From Candidatus Ligilactobacillus excrementigallinarum (GTDB taxonomy: Bacteria > Bacillota > Bacilli > Lactobacillales > Lactobacillaceae): a stretch of DNA of 64,000 nucleotides. A model generated the notes under the pieces. The model had not been told where the DNA came from and made no database searches. It saw only the letters and a program-made list of their open reading frames with translations. Every line of letters begins with the position of its first letter. Positions within the stretch are counted from its first letter, which is position 1. The position numbers and the translations under genes were made by a program. The stretch covers positions 1-64,000 of the forward strand of contig DXFP01000053.1 of NCBI GenBank assembly GCA_019114385.1. The letters are read 5' to 3'. This document shows positions 1 through 11,377 of the stretch, one piece after another.

Positions 1-40
1 AAAAATTAAACGGCGATAAAGAGGCAAAGGATGGGATTTT

Positions 41-1759
41 ATGGTTATCTTTTTAGTTTCGCTTGTCATTGTGGCACTGTTGATTTATTTGGGAGTGTAT
101 CTGTACAAACGACGCAATGCTAAATTGATTGACAGTTATCAAGAAGGAGTAAAACATATCACCGATACTTCTCTTGAGAAAGAAATGGCTGAAATTAGTC
201 ATTTGAATTTATCGGGCGAAAGTTTAACAGAGTTCGAAAAAATTGATAAAGATTATCGCGAAATTGTTAATCGCAAGTTGCCAGAAGTTTCTGAACTGTT
301 AAATGATTTGAAAGAATTGAACCAACATTATCAATTCGGAAGAGTAAATCATGAATTGGCAGATGTTGATGAAAAAATGAACGCTACAACTTCACAATTT
401 AAAGAAATCAAGGATAAGTTGGAAGAAATCCGGAAGGTTACGAAAGAACACCAAAAAGCAGTTTCTGAATTAAGTGCTAAGTATAAAGATTTACGAAAAA
501 CATTATTAGCGAAAAGTTTTTCATTTGGTCCAAGTAGTGACAAGTTAGAAGAACAACTAGGCGAATTGGAACAAAAATTCGATGATTATACAAAGGTAAT
601 GGAAAGCGGAGATTACGTTAAATCTGCTAAACCGTTAGTTGAATTACAAGATGCAACTCATGAGATGGAAGAAAAGATTGAAAAAATACCACCAATTTAC
701 AAGAATTTAAAAAATGTCTTTCCTGAACAAATTGAAGAGTTGAATCAAGCAGTTAATCAACTACTAAAGGAAAAATATGTTTTCCAAGAGAACTTAAAGA
801 AGAAGTTAGATGAAATTCAAAAATTAGTTGATAAGAATCTCGTTAACTTAGAAAAAGTAAACGTAAAAGATGCTGAAAAGCTAAACGATCAGTTAAGTGA
901 TTCAATTGATGAAGTATACGATACGATAGACAAAGAGTATCGTGCTCGGCATTTAGTTGAAAAGAACTACAAGTATTATCAAGATTTTTTGGAACATGCG
1001 GAAAGTCAAGAACACGAATTGTTAATTGATTTAGATCGCTTATCACAAAATTATGAATTGACACATAATGAATTAGAAGATGCACATGAATTACAAGCTC
1101 AAATCCGAGAAGTGCGAAAAGACTTTGATAATTTTACTAAACAACGGACAGAAGGCATAATTTATTCAACTGAATTGAAGAAACAGAAAGAAAACATTGA
1201 AAAGTTAAATAAAATTGAAAAACGTCAAAAAGAAATTAATGATGGGGTTTCAAATCTTTGGAAAGAAGAAAAAGAAGCACAAAAAGCGGTTCAAAGCTTT
1301 GATTTGGAAATTCATCGTATGCGGCGCGATATTGAAAAATTGAATTTGCCAGGTTTATCAAAGGAATATACAGATTATTTCTTTAAGGTAAGCGATGAAA
1401 TTCAAGCTTTGAATGAAGCATTGAATCAAATTCAAATTAATATGGATGAAATCACTAAAGCATTAATCAATACTCAATCAGATTTAGATGTTTTGGGTGA
1501 CAAGACAAAAGAAATTATCGATTGCTCAACATTGACAGAAGAATTCTTGCAATATGCCAATCGTTATCGAACACGTTACCCAGAAATTGCAGAAGCGTAC
1601 AAGAAGGCAGATCACTTGTTCAATAAACAATTTGATTATGTTGATGCATTAGATGTAATTTCAAATGCTTTAGAGGAAGTTGAACCTGGAATTTACAAGC
1701 GAATCACTGATGACTATGAAACACAAGAACAAGCACAACGTCAATATCCAATGAATTAA
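41..1759 (+). CDS. ezrA: Septation ring formation regulator EzrA
   Basis: 572 aa, N-terminal TM segment followed by long coiled-coil; EzrA-like sequence; located upstream of cysteine desulfurase-thiI as in other Firmicutes. Confidence 0.93.
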   Translation: MVIFLVSLVIVALLIYLGVYLYKRRNAKLIDSYQEGVKHITDTSLEKEMAEISHLNLSGESLTEFEKIDKDYREIVNRKLPEVSELLNDLKELNQHYQFGRVNHELADVDEKMNATTSQFKEIKDKLEEIRKVTKEHQKAVSELSAKYKDLRKTLLAKSFSFGPSSDKLEEQLGELEQKFDDYTKVMESGDYVKSAKPLVELQDATHEMEEKIEKIPPIYKNLKNVFPEQIEELNQAVNQLLKEKYVFQENLKKKLDEIQKLVDKNLVNLEKVNVKDAEKLNDQLSDSIDEVYDTIDKEYRARHLVEKNYKYYQDFLEHAESQEHELLIDLDRLSQNYELTHNELEDAHELQAQIREVRKDFDNFTKQRTEGIIYSTELKKQKENIEKLNKIEKRQKEINDGVSNLWKEEKEAQKAVQSFDLEIHRMRRDIEKLNLPGLSKEYTDYFFKVSDEIQALNEALNQIQINMDEITKALINTQSDLDVLGDKTKEIIDCSTLTEEFLQYANRYRTRYPEIAEAYKKADHLFNKQFDYVDALDVISNALEEVEPGIYKRITDDYETQEQAQRQYPMN

Positions 1760-1766
1760 TATTTCC

Positions 1767-1811
1767 AAAGAAGGCTGCGACATAATCCAGCCTTCTTTTT
1801 ATATCCGCATA
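1767..1811 (+). repeat. Copy 1 (truncated) of dispersed intergenic repeat: terminator hairpin plus start of arm
   Basis: aagaaggctgcgacataatccagccttctttttatatccgcata; stem AAGAAGGCTG/CAGCCTTCTT then T-run and the shared 'tatatccgcata' motif. Confidence 0.75.
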
Positions 1812-1915
1812 GATGCTTTTATTTTCGCTTTACAAAAGTAAGCCAAAATGATTAAATTAACAATGAGTCGTACCAGAATGAATAGATATAAATTATTTTA
1901 GAAAGGAAATGCTGC

Positions 1916-3064
1916 ATGATTTATTTTGATAATAGTGCTACTACAAAAGTGGATGATCAGGTATTAGAGACTTATAACAAAGTAAGTCAAAATATTTGGG
2001 GAAATCCATCATCATTACATGCATGGGGTGAGAAAGCATTCAACTTGCTGGAACAGTCACGAAAGCAAATTGCAGATTTGATGCATTGTAATGCAGATGA
2101 GATTTACTTTACTAGTGGCGGTTCTGAAGGTGATAACTGGGCAATTAAAGGAACTGCAATGGAAAAGATGCCGTATGGTAAGCACTTAATCACTTCAAGT
2201 GTTGAACATCCGGCAGTTTCCAATACAATGGCACATTTAAAAAAAATGGGCTTTGAAGTGACTTATTTACCAGTTGATAAAGAAGGTCGTGTATCTGCAA
2301 AAGATTTAAAAGCCGCAATTCGGAAAGACACAGTTCTGGTTTCAATTATGGCAATCAATAATGAAATCGGAACAATTGAACCCATCGATGAATTGGCAAA
2401 AGTATTGGAAGATTACCCGAAGATTCATTTTCATGTGGATGCTGTACAGGCAATTGGAAAAGGAATTGATGATTTATTAGCCAATCCACGAATTGATTTG
2501 ATGACTTTTTCTGGACACAAATTCCATGCTCCACGCGGAATTGGATTTATGTATAAAAAGCGTGGTCGCATGATTCAACCTTTAATTGATGGTGGCGGTC
2601 AAGAAAAGGCCTTGCGCGGTGGCACAGAGAACTTGCCCGCAATTGCTGGAATGGCAAAAGCGTTGCGGTTACTGCTTGATAACGAAACAGAAAAGGTAGC
2701 AATGCAACGTGAAATAAAGCAAAAAATTTACAATCATATTGTAAATTTTGATAAGGTTCACATTTTTTCACAACCGACAGCGCAATTTGCTCCCCATATT
2801 TTATGTTTTACAATTGATGGTGTTCGTGGAGAAACAATCGTACATGCATTTGAAAAGTATGGAATTTATATTTCAACAACAAGTGCATGTTCATCTAAAA
2901 AAGGAACAATTGCGGGAACTTTGAATGCAATGCATGTTCCAGAATCAATTGCAAGTTCAGCTGTACGTATTAGTTTAGATGAACATAATACAATGGCCGA
3001 AGCAGAAGAATTTATTAAAGTATTTGATCAATTATATGAAAAATTTAAGATGATTAACTCATAA
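1916..3064 (+). CDS. Cysteine desulfurase (NifS/IscS family; NifZ-like, paired with ThiI)
   Basis: MIYFDNSATTKVD start, SGHKFHAPRGIGF PLP-lysine motif, ACSSKKG Cys loop; immediately upstream of thiI. Confidence 0.93.
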   Translation: MIYFDNSATTKVDDQVLETYNKVSQNIWGNPSSLHAWGEKAFNLLEQSRKQIADLMHCNADEIYFTSGGSEGDNWAIKGTAMEKMPYGKHLITSSVEHPAVSNTMAHLKKMGFEVTYLPVDKEGRVSAKDLKAAIRKDTVLVSIMAINNEIGTIEPIDELAKVLEDYPKIHFHVDAVQAIGKGIDDLLANPRIDLMTFSGHKFHAPRGIGFMYKKRGRMIQPLIDGGGQEKALRGGTENLPAIAGMAKALRLLLDNETEKVAMQREIKQKIYNHIVNFDKVHIFSQPTAQFAPHILCFTIDGVRGETIVHAFEKYGIYISTTSACSSKKGTIAGTLNAMHVPESIASSAVRISLDEHNTMAEAEEFIKVFDQLYEKFKMINS

Positions 3065-3079
3065 GATTGGAGGAATAAA

Positions 3080-4297
3080 ATGCAATATTCAGAAATTATG
3101 GTTCGTTATGGCGAATTGTCTACTAAGGGAAAGAACCGTAAGAATTTCATTGATCGGTTGGCATATAATGTGCGGCAAGCATTACATGAATTTACGCAGT
3201 TAAAGATTACTGCGCATCGTGATCGGATGCATATTCAATTGAATGGCGAAGATTCGAATTTGGTTATGGAACGGTTAAACCAAGTATTCGGAATTCAAAA
3301 TTATTCACCTTCAATTAAGGTTGAACGAGATATTGAAGCTGTAAAAGCCAAAGCTGTGGAAATGATGAAGGAAAAATATCATGCAGGCATGACTTTTAAG
3401 GTAAATACGCGGCGTTCTGATCATCAATTTGAATATGATACAAATGCAATGAACGACCTTTTAGGCGGTGCAATTTTATCATCCTTTGATGACATTCATG
3501 TAAAAATGAAAAATCCAGATGTTACTTTACGCTGTGAAGTTCGTCCAGATGGAATTTTCTTATCATTCGGCAAAATTCCAGGTGCTGGTGGTTTACCAGT
3601 TGGAACAGCAGGAAAGGCAATGTTGATGCTTTCAGGCGGAATTGATTCACCAGTTGCAGGTTATCTAGCAATGAAGCGTGGGGTAGATATTGAAATGGTT
3701 CATTTCTTTAGTCCGCCATACACAAGTGAACAAGCCTTAAATAAAGCAAAGGAATTAACTGCTAAATTAGCTCCATATGTTGGAAAAATTAAATTTATTC
3801 AGGTTCCATTTACAGAAATTCAGGAAACAATCAAGCATGATGTTCCAGAAGGATATTTAATGACAATTCAACGCCGCTTTATGTTACGCTTAACTGAAGC
3901 AATTGCTAAGAAACGGCATGGATTGGCAATCTTTAATGGTGAAGCATTAGGCCAAGTAGCATCTCAAACCTTAGAAAGTATGGCAGCAATTAATGATGTC
4001 ACAACGATGCCGGTTTTACGCCCAGTAGTTTCAATGGATAAAAATGAAATTATTGAAATTGCACAAAAAATTGATACATTTGATTTATCAATTCAACCAT
4101 TTGAAGACTGCTGTACAATTTTTGCGCCACCTTCACCAAAGACAAAACCAAGAATTGATAAAGCACGTCAATATGAGGAACGTCTTGATGTTGATGGCTT
4201 AATTCAACGGGCATTAGATGGAATTGAAATTACAGAAATTAAAGTTTCAGATGAATTTATGAATCAAGACGAAGAAGATTTTGCAGAATTACTTTAA
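3080..4297 (+). CDS. thiI: tRNA 4-thiouridine synthetase ThiI
   Basis: [22 protein letters not shown]-loop [12 protein letters not shown]. Confidence 0.96.
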   Translation: MQYSEIMVRYGELSTKGKNRKNFIDRLAYNVRQALHEFTQLKITAHRDRMHIQLNGEDSNLVMERLNQVFGIQNYSPSIKVERDIEAVKAKAVEMMKEKYHAGMTFKVNTRRSDHQFEYDTNAMNDLLGGAILSSFDDIHVKMKNPDVTLRCEVRPDGIFLSFGKIPGAGGLPVGTAGKAMLMLSGGIDSPVAGYLAMKRGVDIEMVHFFSPPYTSEQALNKAKELTAKLAPYVGKIKFIQVPFTEIQETIKHDVPEGYLMTIQRRFMLRLTEAIAKKRHGLAIFNGEALGQVASQTLESMAAINDVTTMPVLRPVVSMDKNEIIEIAQKIDTFDLSIQPFEDCCTIFAPPSPKTKPRIDKARQYEERLDVDGLIQRALDGIEITEIKVSDEFMNQDEEDFAELL

Positions 4298-4329
4298 TTC
4301 AATGCTTGACGAACTAAATTTAGCAAGCT

Positions 4330-4580
4330 AGAATGAAATTATAAAAACGATGATCAAGAGGAATTTAGGTCAGAATCTTACAGGAAGAGTCAGAAACTGA
4401 GACGACTTAGACGATACTTAAATTTGTAGCTTGGGAGTTGTTATTCTGAACGGATATTAAGGATAGCCGGACTTGCTGATAGTTCGTTAACATTAAACAG
4501 CTAAGTGGAGAACAAAGTGTTTTCAAATTAGGTGGTACCACGGCATTGTCGTCCTATGTGATGACAGTGCTTTTTTTATA
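4330..4580 (+). promoter_or_regulatory. T-box leader upstream of valS
   Basis: Conserved T-box AGGTGGTACCACGG at 4530-4543, followed by terminator GCATTGTC..GACAGTGC-TTTTTTT; directly upstream of valS. Confidence 0.88.
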
Positions 4581-4615
4581 TCCGACAGACAATTTATGTA
4601 GAAAGGAATTTATCG

Positions 4616-7282
4616 ATGAGAGAAATTGATATGTCGACAAAATACGATCCAAAAGAAGTTGAACCGGGTCGTTATGAAAAATGGGTTAAAGACGGCGTTT
4701 TTAAACCTAGTGGCGATAAAAAAGCAAAACCATATTCAATCGTTATTCCACCACCAAATGTAACTGGTAAGTTGCATTTAGGACATGCTTGGGATAATAC
4801 TTTGCAAGATATGTTGATTAGACAAAAACGTATGCAAGGATACGATACACTATGGGTTCCTGGAACTGATCATGCAGGAATTGCTACTCAAGCTAAAGTA
4901 GAAGCCCAATTACGTGAAGAAGGCATTACTCGTTATGATCTCGGACGTGAAAAATTTGTTGAAAAAGTTTGGGACTGGGTACATGAATATAGTGATATCA
5001 TTCATAAACAATGGGCTAAGATGGGGATTTCTGTTGATTATGACCGCGAGCGTTTTACTTTGGATGATGGATTATCTAAAGCAGTTCGGAAAGTCTTTGT
5101 TGATTTATATAACAAAGGTTTAATTTATCGTGGTGAATATATCATTAACTGGGATCCTCAAGCGCGTACAGCTTTATCAGATATCGAAGTTATTCATCAA
5201 GATGATGAAGGTGCATTTTACCATGTTAAGTATCCATTTGTTGATGAAAACTATACATTTAATGGTAAGCACTATATTGAAATTGCAACTACTCGACCAG
5301 AAACAATGTTTGGGGATGTGGCAGTTGCAGTTAATCCAAGTGATGAACGATACAAAGAACTTGTAGGCAAAGAAGTGGTATTACCATTACAAGGTCGTCA
5401 TATTCCAATCATTGCAGATCAATATGTTGATCCAGAATTTGGAACTGGAATGGTAAAAATTACTCCAGCGCATGATCCTAATGACTTTAAGGTTGGAAAT
5501 CGGCATAATTTGAAGCGGATTAATACTATGAATGAAGACGCTACAATGAATGAAAATGCTGGTAAGTATGAAGGTATGGATCGCTTTGAAGCTCGTAAAG
5601 CAATTGTCAGCGATTTGGAAGATGAAGGCTATATGCTTAAAATTGAACCAATCGTACATAGCGTTGGTCACTCTGAACGGACCGGGGTTCAGGTTGAAGC
5701 TCGGTTATCAACACAATGGTTTGTAAAGATGAAACCATTAGCTGAAATGGCATTGAAGAATCAAAAAGAAGGCGACAAGGTAAACTTTGTTCCTAAACGA
5801 TTTGAACATACTTGGAATCAATGGATGGAAAACATTCATGACTGGGTAATTTCACGTCAACTTTGGTGGGGACACCGCATTCCAGCATGGTATAACAAAC
5901 AAACTGGTGAGACATATGTTGGAATGGAAGCTCCAGAAGATATTGAAAACTGGGAACAAGATCCAGATGTTTTGGATACATGGTTCAGTAGTGCATTGTG
6001 GCCATTTTCAACAATGGGTTGGCCAGATACTGATGCGGAAGACTTTAAACGTTACTTCCCAACAAGTACTTTAGTTACTGGTTACGATATTATTTTCTTC
6101 TGGGTTTCACGGATGATTTTCCAAAGCCTTGAATTTACAGGCGAAACACCATTTAAAAATGTTGTCTTGCATGGTTTGATTCGCGACGAACAAGGACGGA
6201 AGATGAGTAAGTCTCTTGGAAACGGAATTGATCCAATGGATGTCATCGATAAGTATGGTACAGATGCATTACGTTGGTTCTTAACAACAGGTTCTACTCC
6301 TGGCCAAGATATCCGTTTCTCATACCAAAAAATGGATGGTGCTTGGAACTTTATTAATAAGATTTGGAATGCAAGTCGGTTTGTAATTATGAATCTTGAT
6401 GAAGATACTAAGGCAGAATTACCATCTAAAGATGAATGGCAATTGGCTGATAAGTGGATTATTAGCCGATTAAATGACACGGTTAAAGATGTCACTCACT
6501 TCTTTGATATCTTTGAATTTGGAGAAGCAGGTCGTTCACTTTATAACTTTATCTGGAACGATTTCTGTGATTGGTACATTGAAATGGCCAAAGAAAACTT
6601 GAATGGTTCAGATGAAAAACTTAAGAAGAATACTCAAGCGATTTTATGCTACGTGCTTGATCAAACTTTGAGATTGTTACATCCTGTAATTCCATTTGTA
6701 ACTGAAAAAATTTGGTTAACAATGCCGCATGAAGGTAAGTCAATTGTTGTTGCTAAGTATCCAGAAGTACACCCTGAATTTGAAGATCAAGCTGCAGAAC
6801 GACAAATGGAAAACTTGATTGAATTAATCAAGTCGGTACGTAATAGTCGTGCAGAAGTGAATGCTCCAATGTCATCTGCAATTGATATTTTAATTAAGAC
6901 GAAAGATGATGAAACAAAGAAGATTTTTGAAGATAACATTGATTATATTCAAAGATTCTGTCATCCAAAACACCTAGAAATCAGTGCAGATGTTGAGGCA
7001 CCAGCATTAGCAATGACTTCCGTAATCACCGGTGCAGAAGTGTACTTACCATTAGCCGATTTAATTGATTTGAATGAAGAAATTAAGCGACTTCAAGGTG
7101 AAGCAGACAAACTTGAAAAAGAAGTTATGCGTGCTGAAAAGAAGTTAAGCAATGAAAAATTTGTAGCAAATGCTCCAAAGCAAGTTGTAGACAAAGAACG
7201 TGAAAAGTTAGCTGATTATCAAGATAAATTGGCTGCTACAAATAATCGAATTGAAGAACTTCAAGCTGAATTAGATAACTAA
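4616..7282 (+). CDS. valS: Valyl-tRNA synthetase
   Basis: 888 aa, [15 protein letters not shown] (HIGH), [13 protein letters not shown]-terminal coiled coil. Confidence 0.97.
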   Translation: MREIDMSTKYDPKEVEPGRYEKWVKDGVFKPSGDKKAKPYSIVIPPPNVTGKLHLGHAWDNTLQDMLIRQKRMQGYDTLWVPGTDHAGIATQAKVEAQLREEGITRYDLGREKFVEKVWDWVHEYSDIIHKQWAKMGISVDYDRERFTLDDGLSKAVRKVFVDLYNKGLIYRGEYIINWDPQARTALSDIEVIHQDDEGAFYHVKYPFVDENYTFNGKHYIEIATTRPETMFGDVAVAVNPSDERYKELVGKEVVLPLQGRHIPIIADQYVDPEFGTGMVKITPAHDPNDFKVGNRHNLKRINTMNEDATMNENAGKYEGMDRFEARKAIVSDLEDEGYMLKIEPIVHSVGHSERTGVQVEARLSTQWFVKMKPLAEMALKNQKEGDKVNFVPKRFEHTWNQWMENIHDWVISRQLWWGHRIPAWYNKQTGETYVGMEAPEDIENWEQDPDVLDTWFSSALWPFSTMGWPDTDAEDFKRYFPTSTLVTGYDIIFFWVSRMIFQSLEFTGETPFKNVVLHGLIRDEQGRKMSKSLGNGIDPMDVIDKYGTDALRWFLTTGSTPGQDIRFSYQKMDGAWNFINKIWNASRFVIMNLDEDTKAELPSKDEWQLADKWIISRLNDTVKDVTHFFDIFEFGEAGRSLYNFIWNDFCDWYIEMAKENLNGSDEKLKKNTQAILCYVLDQTLRLLHPVIPFVTEKIWLTMPHEGKSIVVAKYPEVHPEFEDQAAERQMENLIELIKSVRNSRAEVNAPMSSAIDILIKTKDDETKKIFEDNIDYIQRFCHPKHLEISADVEAPALAMTSVITGAEVYLPLADLIDLNEEIKRLQGEADKLEKEVMRAEKKLSNEKFVANAPKQVVDKEREKLADYQDKLAATNNRIEELQAELDN

Positions 7283-7296
7283 AATGATTTATTAGG

Positions 7297-7345
7297 CGTG
7301 AGCCCTTCAAAAAATATGGTTTGAATGGGTTCATGTCTTTTTTTT
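7297..7345 (+). terminator. Rho-independent terminator after valS
   Basis: TGAGCCC-TTCAAA...TTTGAA-t-GGGTTCA hairpin followed by T-run. Confidence 0.75.
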
Positions 7346-7364
7346 GAAAGTTAGGAAGATTGTT

Positions 7365-8684
7365 ATGGAAAATTCTGCATATCAAAAGGCACTCAATTTT
7401 ATTCATGGAAGAACAAAATTTAAGAAAATTCCAACTTTGGAACGCATGCAAGATTTTTGCAGACGCTTAGGTAATCCTGAACGTAATTTGAAAATGATTC
7501 ATATTACCGGAACAAATGGCAAAGGGTCAACCACTGCTTTTGCTCGGCAATTATTAATGGAAAAAGGATTCAAAGTCGGCTCGTTTACCTCACCATTTAT
7601 TATTAAGTTTAATGACCGCTTTTGTATTAACGGCAAAATGATTTCAGATGATCGTCTTGTAGAAATTGTTGATGAAATTCGTCCAATTGTAGATCAAATG
7701 GACATTGACTGGGAAAAGCGCGGTGGTGGTCCGACTGAATTTGAAATTGATACAGCAATAATGTTTAAGTATTTTGCAGAAGAACAAGTAGATTATGCAG
7801 TGATTGAGGTTGGCCTTGGAGGCACGTATGATTCTACTAATGTGATTATGCCATTAGTTTCAGTAATAACGAGTGTTGGCAAAGATCATTTAAAATATTT
7901 GGGACCAACAATTAAAGATGTTGCACGCAATAAAGCTGGAATTATCAAAGAAAAAACTCCAGTGATTATTGGCAATGTTCCTGAAGCTGCATATAAAGTA
8001 ATTCAGTCAGTTGCAGCAGAAAAAAATGCCGAATTATTTGCATTAAATCAACAAGTGAATGTTGAAAAACAACCGCAACGAGATTGGGGTGAAAGATTTA
8101 ACTATCACTTTGAAGATGCTCATTATCAAAATTTAATTGTTAATTTAATGGGAGATTACCAAATTAACAACGTCGCCTTAGCCCTAACTGCATGCCTAAT
8201 GATTGCCAAACAAGAAAAATGGCAATTTAGTTTAGCAGAGATTAGAAATGCCTTGGAGAAAACAACATGGCCTGGAAGATTTGAAAAAATTAATCAAGAG
8301 CCGCTGATTATTTTGGACGGTGCTCATAATTTACAAGCAGTTAAACAAATTACTAAACTGTTAAAAACACGCTTTAAGCAAAATCAAATCTATTTAATAA
8401 TGTCAATTTTACAAGATAAGCAGTCTGAGGAGATGTTGGCTGAACTTTTAACATTACCGAATGTAAACGTGATTTTAACCAGATTTAATAGCCCAAGACC
8501 AATTGCTGATTTAAATCAACTAAAAGAAAAGTTCCCTCAAATTGAGATTATTAATCAGTGGCAATTGGCATTGGTTAAGGTAATTCAAAATATGTCGGCA
8601 GATGATATATTATTATTTGCAGGTTCGCTTTATTTTATTTCGGAAGTACGTGAATATTTTGTGAATAAAGAAGAGGAGCAATAA
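7365..8684 (+). CDS. folC: Bifunctional folylpolyglutamate synthase/dihydrofolate synthase
   Basis: ITGTNGKGSTTAF P-loop, GGTYDSTNVI; start moved from ORF start 7344 to internal ATG (MENSAYQ). Confidence 0.93.
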   Translation: MENSAYQKALNFIHGRTKFKKIPTLERMQDFCRRLGNPERNLKMIHITGTNGKGSTTAFARQLLMEKGFKVGSFTSPFIIKFNDRFCINGKMISDDRLVEIVDEIRPIVDQMDIDWEKRGGGPTEFEIDTAIMFKYFAEEQVDYAVIEVGLGGTYDSTNVIMPLVSVITSVGKDHLKYLGPTIKDVARNKAGIIKEKTPVIIGNVPEAAYKVIQSVAAEKNAELFALNQQVNVEKQPQRDWGERFNYHFEDAHYQNLIVNLMGDYQINNVALALTACLMIAKQEKWQFSLAEIRNALEKTTWPGRFEKINQEPLIILDGAHNLQAVKQITKLLKTRFKQNQIYLIMSILQDKQSEEMLAELLTLPNVNVILTRFNSPRPIADLNQLKEKFPQIEIINQWQLALVKVIQNMSADDILLFAGSLYFISEVREYFVNKEEEQ

Positions 8685-8687
8685 TTT

Positions 8688-9338
8688 ATGAAAATTAAAG
8701 CAATGATTTTTGATATGGATGGAGTCGTTTATGATTCTGAAAAAATGTATTTTGCAGCTGATCAGGCAGCGGCAAAAAAATTAGGCTTCGATTTTCCTTT
8801 TGAATATTATAAACAATTCATTGGAGCCGGCTATGACACAATGTATAAGACGATGGTTAAAGACTATGGTGATGAAGATTTAATTAAACGGTTCATGGAA
8901 TTGAATCGGAAAGAAATTATTCCAACTATAAAAAAAGGAATGCTTAAATTTAAGCCTGGTTTTCTAAAGTTAGCACAATACTTGGAAGATCATGGAATTA
9001 TTTATGGATTAGCGTCAAGTAATTATACAAAGGATATTAATTTTTATCTCAAAGAAACGAATTTTGAAAACCGGTTTAATTTTATTGTTTCAGCAAATGA
9101 TGTTGCTAAAGCTAAACCTGCTCCTGATATATTTTTAAAAGCTTGGGAAAAAGCAGGTAAACCAGCTAAAAACGAAACAGTAATTATTGAAGATTCAACA
9201 AATGGAATCAAGGCGGCAAATCAAGCGGAAATTCCAGTTATTATGGTTCCAGATTATATTAAACCAACGACATTTGAAAAGGAACATACGCTTGCAATTA
9301 AATCAGATTTAAATGAAGTAATTGATTTTATTAGGTAG
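8688..9338 (+). CDS. HAD-family hydrolase (beta-phosphoglucomutase-like)
   Basis: IFDMDGVVYDSE, GLASSN, IIEDSTNGIKAA motifs. Confidence 0.88.
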   Translation: MKIKAMIFDMDGVVYDSEKMYFAADQAAAKKLGFDFPFEYYKQFIGAGYDTMYKTMVKDYGDEDLIKRFMELNRKEIIPTIKKGMLKFKPGFLKLAQYLEDHGIIYGLASSNYTKDINFYLKETNFENRFNFIVSANDVAKAKPAPDIFLKAWEKAGKPAKNETVIIEDSTNGIKAANQAEIPVIMVPDYIKPTTFEKEHTLAIKSDLNEVIDFIR

Positions 9339-9384
9339 TACAATTCAGCTTCAAAAACTCGTATTTATATATGAGGTGATATAA

Positions 9385-10056
9385 ATGAAGTTGATTAATC
9401 AATTGACCGATGAATATGTGATGGGACAATTAAGTCAATTTGGACCAGATACTTTAACAGATAAGGAATTACTATATTGTATTGTACGTATTTTTTGCAG
9501 CCAAAAAGTAGCACAAAAAAGTACAATCAGCTATTTTGATGAAAATCATGATTTTTCAAGAATTACGCAATTAACGCGGCTTGACTGGGAATTACTTTTT
9601 AATAACCAAAATAAAGCATTGAAAATGTTAGCAATTGAAGAATTGTTAAAAAGAAATCAACAATCGACGAAATATATTTTGGGACAAATTTGTTCAAGTA
9701 AAAAAGTTGGTGAATACTTGATTCCTAAATTAAAGTTTTATCAACAAGAAGTATTGTATGTCCTATATCTAGATACTAAAAATCAAATCATTCATGAAAA
9801 AGAATTATTTAAAGGTACACTGAATCAAGCAACTGTACATCCGCGAGAAATTTTTAAATTTGCAGTACAATATAGTGCCGCACGCATCATTGTTGCTCAT
9901 AATCATCCAAGCGGAATTTTAACGCCTTCAGAAAATGATCAGCAAATGACTCAAAGATTAGCTGAATGCGGTGAAATTCTTGGAATTGAGCTACTTGATC
10001 ATTTAGTCATTGGACAAAAGGACTATTATAGTTTTCGCGAGCATCATGTAATTTAA
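9385..10056 (+). CDS. radC: RadC family JAB-domain protein
   Basis: VAHNHPSGILTPSENDQQMT JAMM motif. Confidence 0.9.
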   Translation: MKLINQLTDEYVMGQLSQFGPDTLTDKELLYCIVRIFCSQKVAQKSTISYFDENHDFSRITQLTRLDWELLFNNQNKALKMLAIEELLKRNQQSTKYILGQICSSKKVGEYLIPKLKFYQQEVLYVLYLDTKNQIIHEKELFKGTLNQATVHPREIFKFAVQYSAARIIVAHNHPSGILTPSENDQQMTQRLAECGEILGIELLDHLVIGQKDYYSFREHHVI

Positions 10057-10059
10057 AAT

Positions 10060-10194
10060 AGGAAAACACTAAAAACGGGTATGCTGTAAGAAAATGTTCA
10101 ACGAATCACAGAAGAAAGATTCGAGAAATTACGAACTTACAAGCTGCCCGTTTATTTATACAAATAAAAAAGGTTGGACTTTTGTCACAACCTT
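10060..10194 (-). repeat. Copy 2 (near-complete, inverted) of dispersed intergenic repeat
   Basis: AAACGGG(10074-)/CCCGTTT(10147-10153), TGTAAG/CTTACA, CGAATC/GATTCG nested stems plus terminal hairpin aaggttggacttttgtcacaacctt. Confidence 0.75.
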
Positions 10195-10917
10195 AGATAA
10201 TTCCTTGAATTAAATTATATGTTCCGGCAATCAGCATAACGATGTATGCAATTTTGCGGACAGTTTGCATTGAAATTTTTTGTAAAATTCGATTACCAAC
10301 ATAAGTTCCAATTAGGCAACCACCAACCGCACAAATTGAAAATAATGATAATCTATTTGTGAATTGAGTGTAAATTAAATCATTTACAAGTAAGATAATT
10401 GAGGTCAAGAAGAAGTAAGTTTGAATAGTTGCTTGATATGTGATTGGATCATCAATTACTGAATCATAATATGCAACCATTGGTGGCCCACCAACCGCGA
10501 ACAAACCGCCGCTTAATCCACTTAGACTGCCTACACAAGCCTCTGTAAAGATATTTTTTGAAAGCTGAATCTTAGGTGCGAATTTGATTAGATAGATTGC
10601 TAAAATCCATAGAAAGATGCCTAGAAGAAGAGACATAGTTTTAGCAGAGAAATCAACCATTAAGTGAACTCCAATCGTACTTGTGATAAAAGAAAATATT
10701 GCTGGAATAATGATTAAATTCCATTTGATTTTTTTGAAATAACGGATGATAATCGTAATTTGCAAAAAAATACAGGTTAAAACTGAAATCATGGCTGCAT
10801 TTTTGTACGGTAAATCAATGAAATAAATGGAACAAATAGTGATCCAAAACCAAATCCTCCGGTAGTTTGAATTAATGCGGCTAAAAAAGCAATACATGCA
10901 ATAAAAATTAGACTCAT
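10193..10917 (-). pseudogene. Sulfite exporter TauE/SafE-family membrane protein, apparently frameshifted near the N-terminus
   Basis: Frame from ATG at 10917 gives MSLIFIACIAFLAALIQTTGGFGFGSLFVPFISLIYRTKMQP*; the remainder (LPYKNAAMISVLTCIFLQ...) continues in the -1 frame (ORF 10193..10927). The ORF-track N-terminus MNLNESNFYCMYC is the out-of-frame reading. Confidence 0.7.
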
Positions 10918-11004
10918 TTAAATTCATTTCCTTTATAAAAATGCTTCAATTTTAATTATAGCATAAAAAATTTAACTAATTTGAAAATTAGGATATTACA
11001 ATTC

Positions 11005-11033
11005 TTGTTTAAAAAAATTGTGTATGATAAAAT
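11005..11033 (+). promoter_or_regulatory. Putative sigma-A promoter of cold-shock gene
   Basis: TTGTTT-17 bp-TAAAAT (11005-11010, 11028-11033). Confidence 0.5.
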
Positions 11034-11062
11034 TTCTTTGCGTAAAAGAAAGAAGGTTAACC

Positions 11063-11269
11063 ATGTTACAAGGAACAGTGCATAAATTTGACAAACAAAA
11101 AGGATTTGGTTTTATTACTCCAGACGGTGAAAAGCAGGATTTATTTGTCCACTTTTCGGCAATTAATACACTTGGATTTAAAACACTAAACGAAGGTCAA
11201 AGAGTAGAGTTTGTTGAAGTTGAAGGTAAACGTGGGATGCAAGCAAGTGATGTGCACCCATTAAATTAA
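11063..11269 (+). CDS. cspA: Cold shock protein (CspA family)
   Basis: [34 protein letters not shown]; start shifted to ATG after AGAAGG RBS. Confidence 0.92.
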   Translation: MLQGTVHKFDKQKGFGFITPDGEKQDLFVHFSAINTLGFKTLNEGQRVEFVEVEGKRGMQASDVHPLN

Positions 11270-11306
11270 AATATCTTGGATTTTATCTCCGGCACAAGTT
11301 TTATTG

Positions 11307-11315
11307 TGGTATAAT
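11307..11315 (+). promoter_or_regulatory. Putative extended -10 promoter of mreB
   Basis: TGGTATAAT, no clear -35. Confidence 0.45.
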
Positions 11316-11377
11316 CTTACTAAATGTTAAAATTAAAGATAGTTATAAATAGAAGACGGATGAAGGGATGAGAAAGA

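Noticed and set aside
349-543. Numerous antisense or alternate-frame ORFs of 60-140 aa (e.g. 349-543, 6082-6495, 4914-5123, 61541-61852)
   Set aside because: They lie inside well-supported conserved CDSs on another frame or strand and show no recognisable protein features; expected by chance in AT-rich coding DNA.
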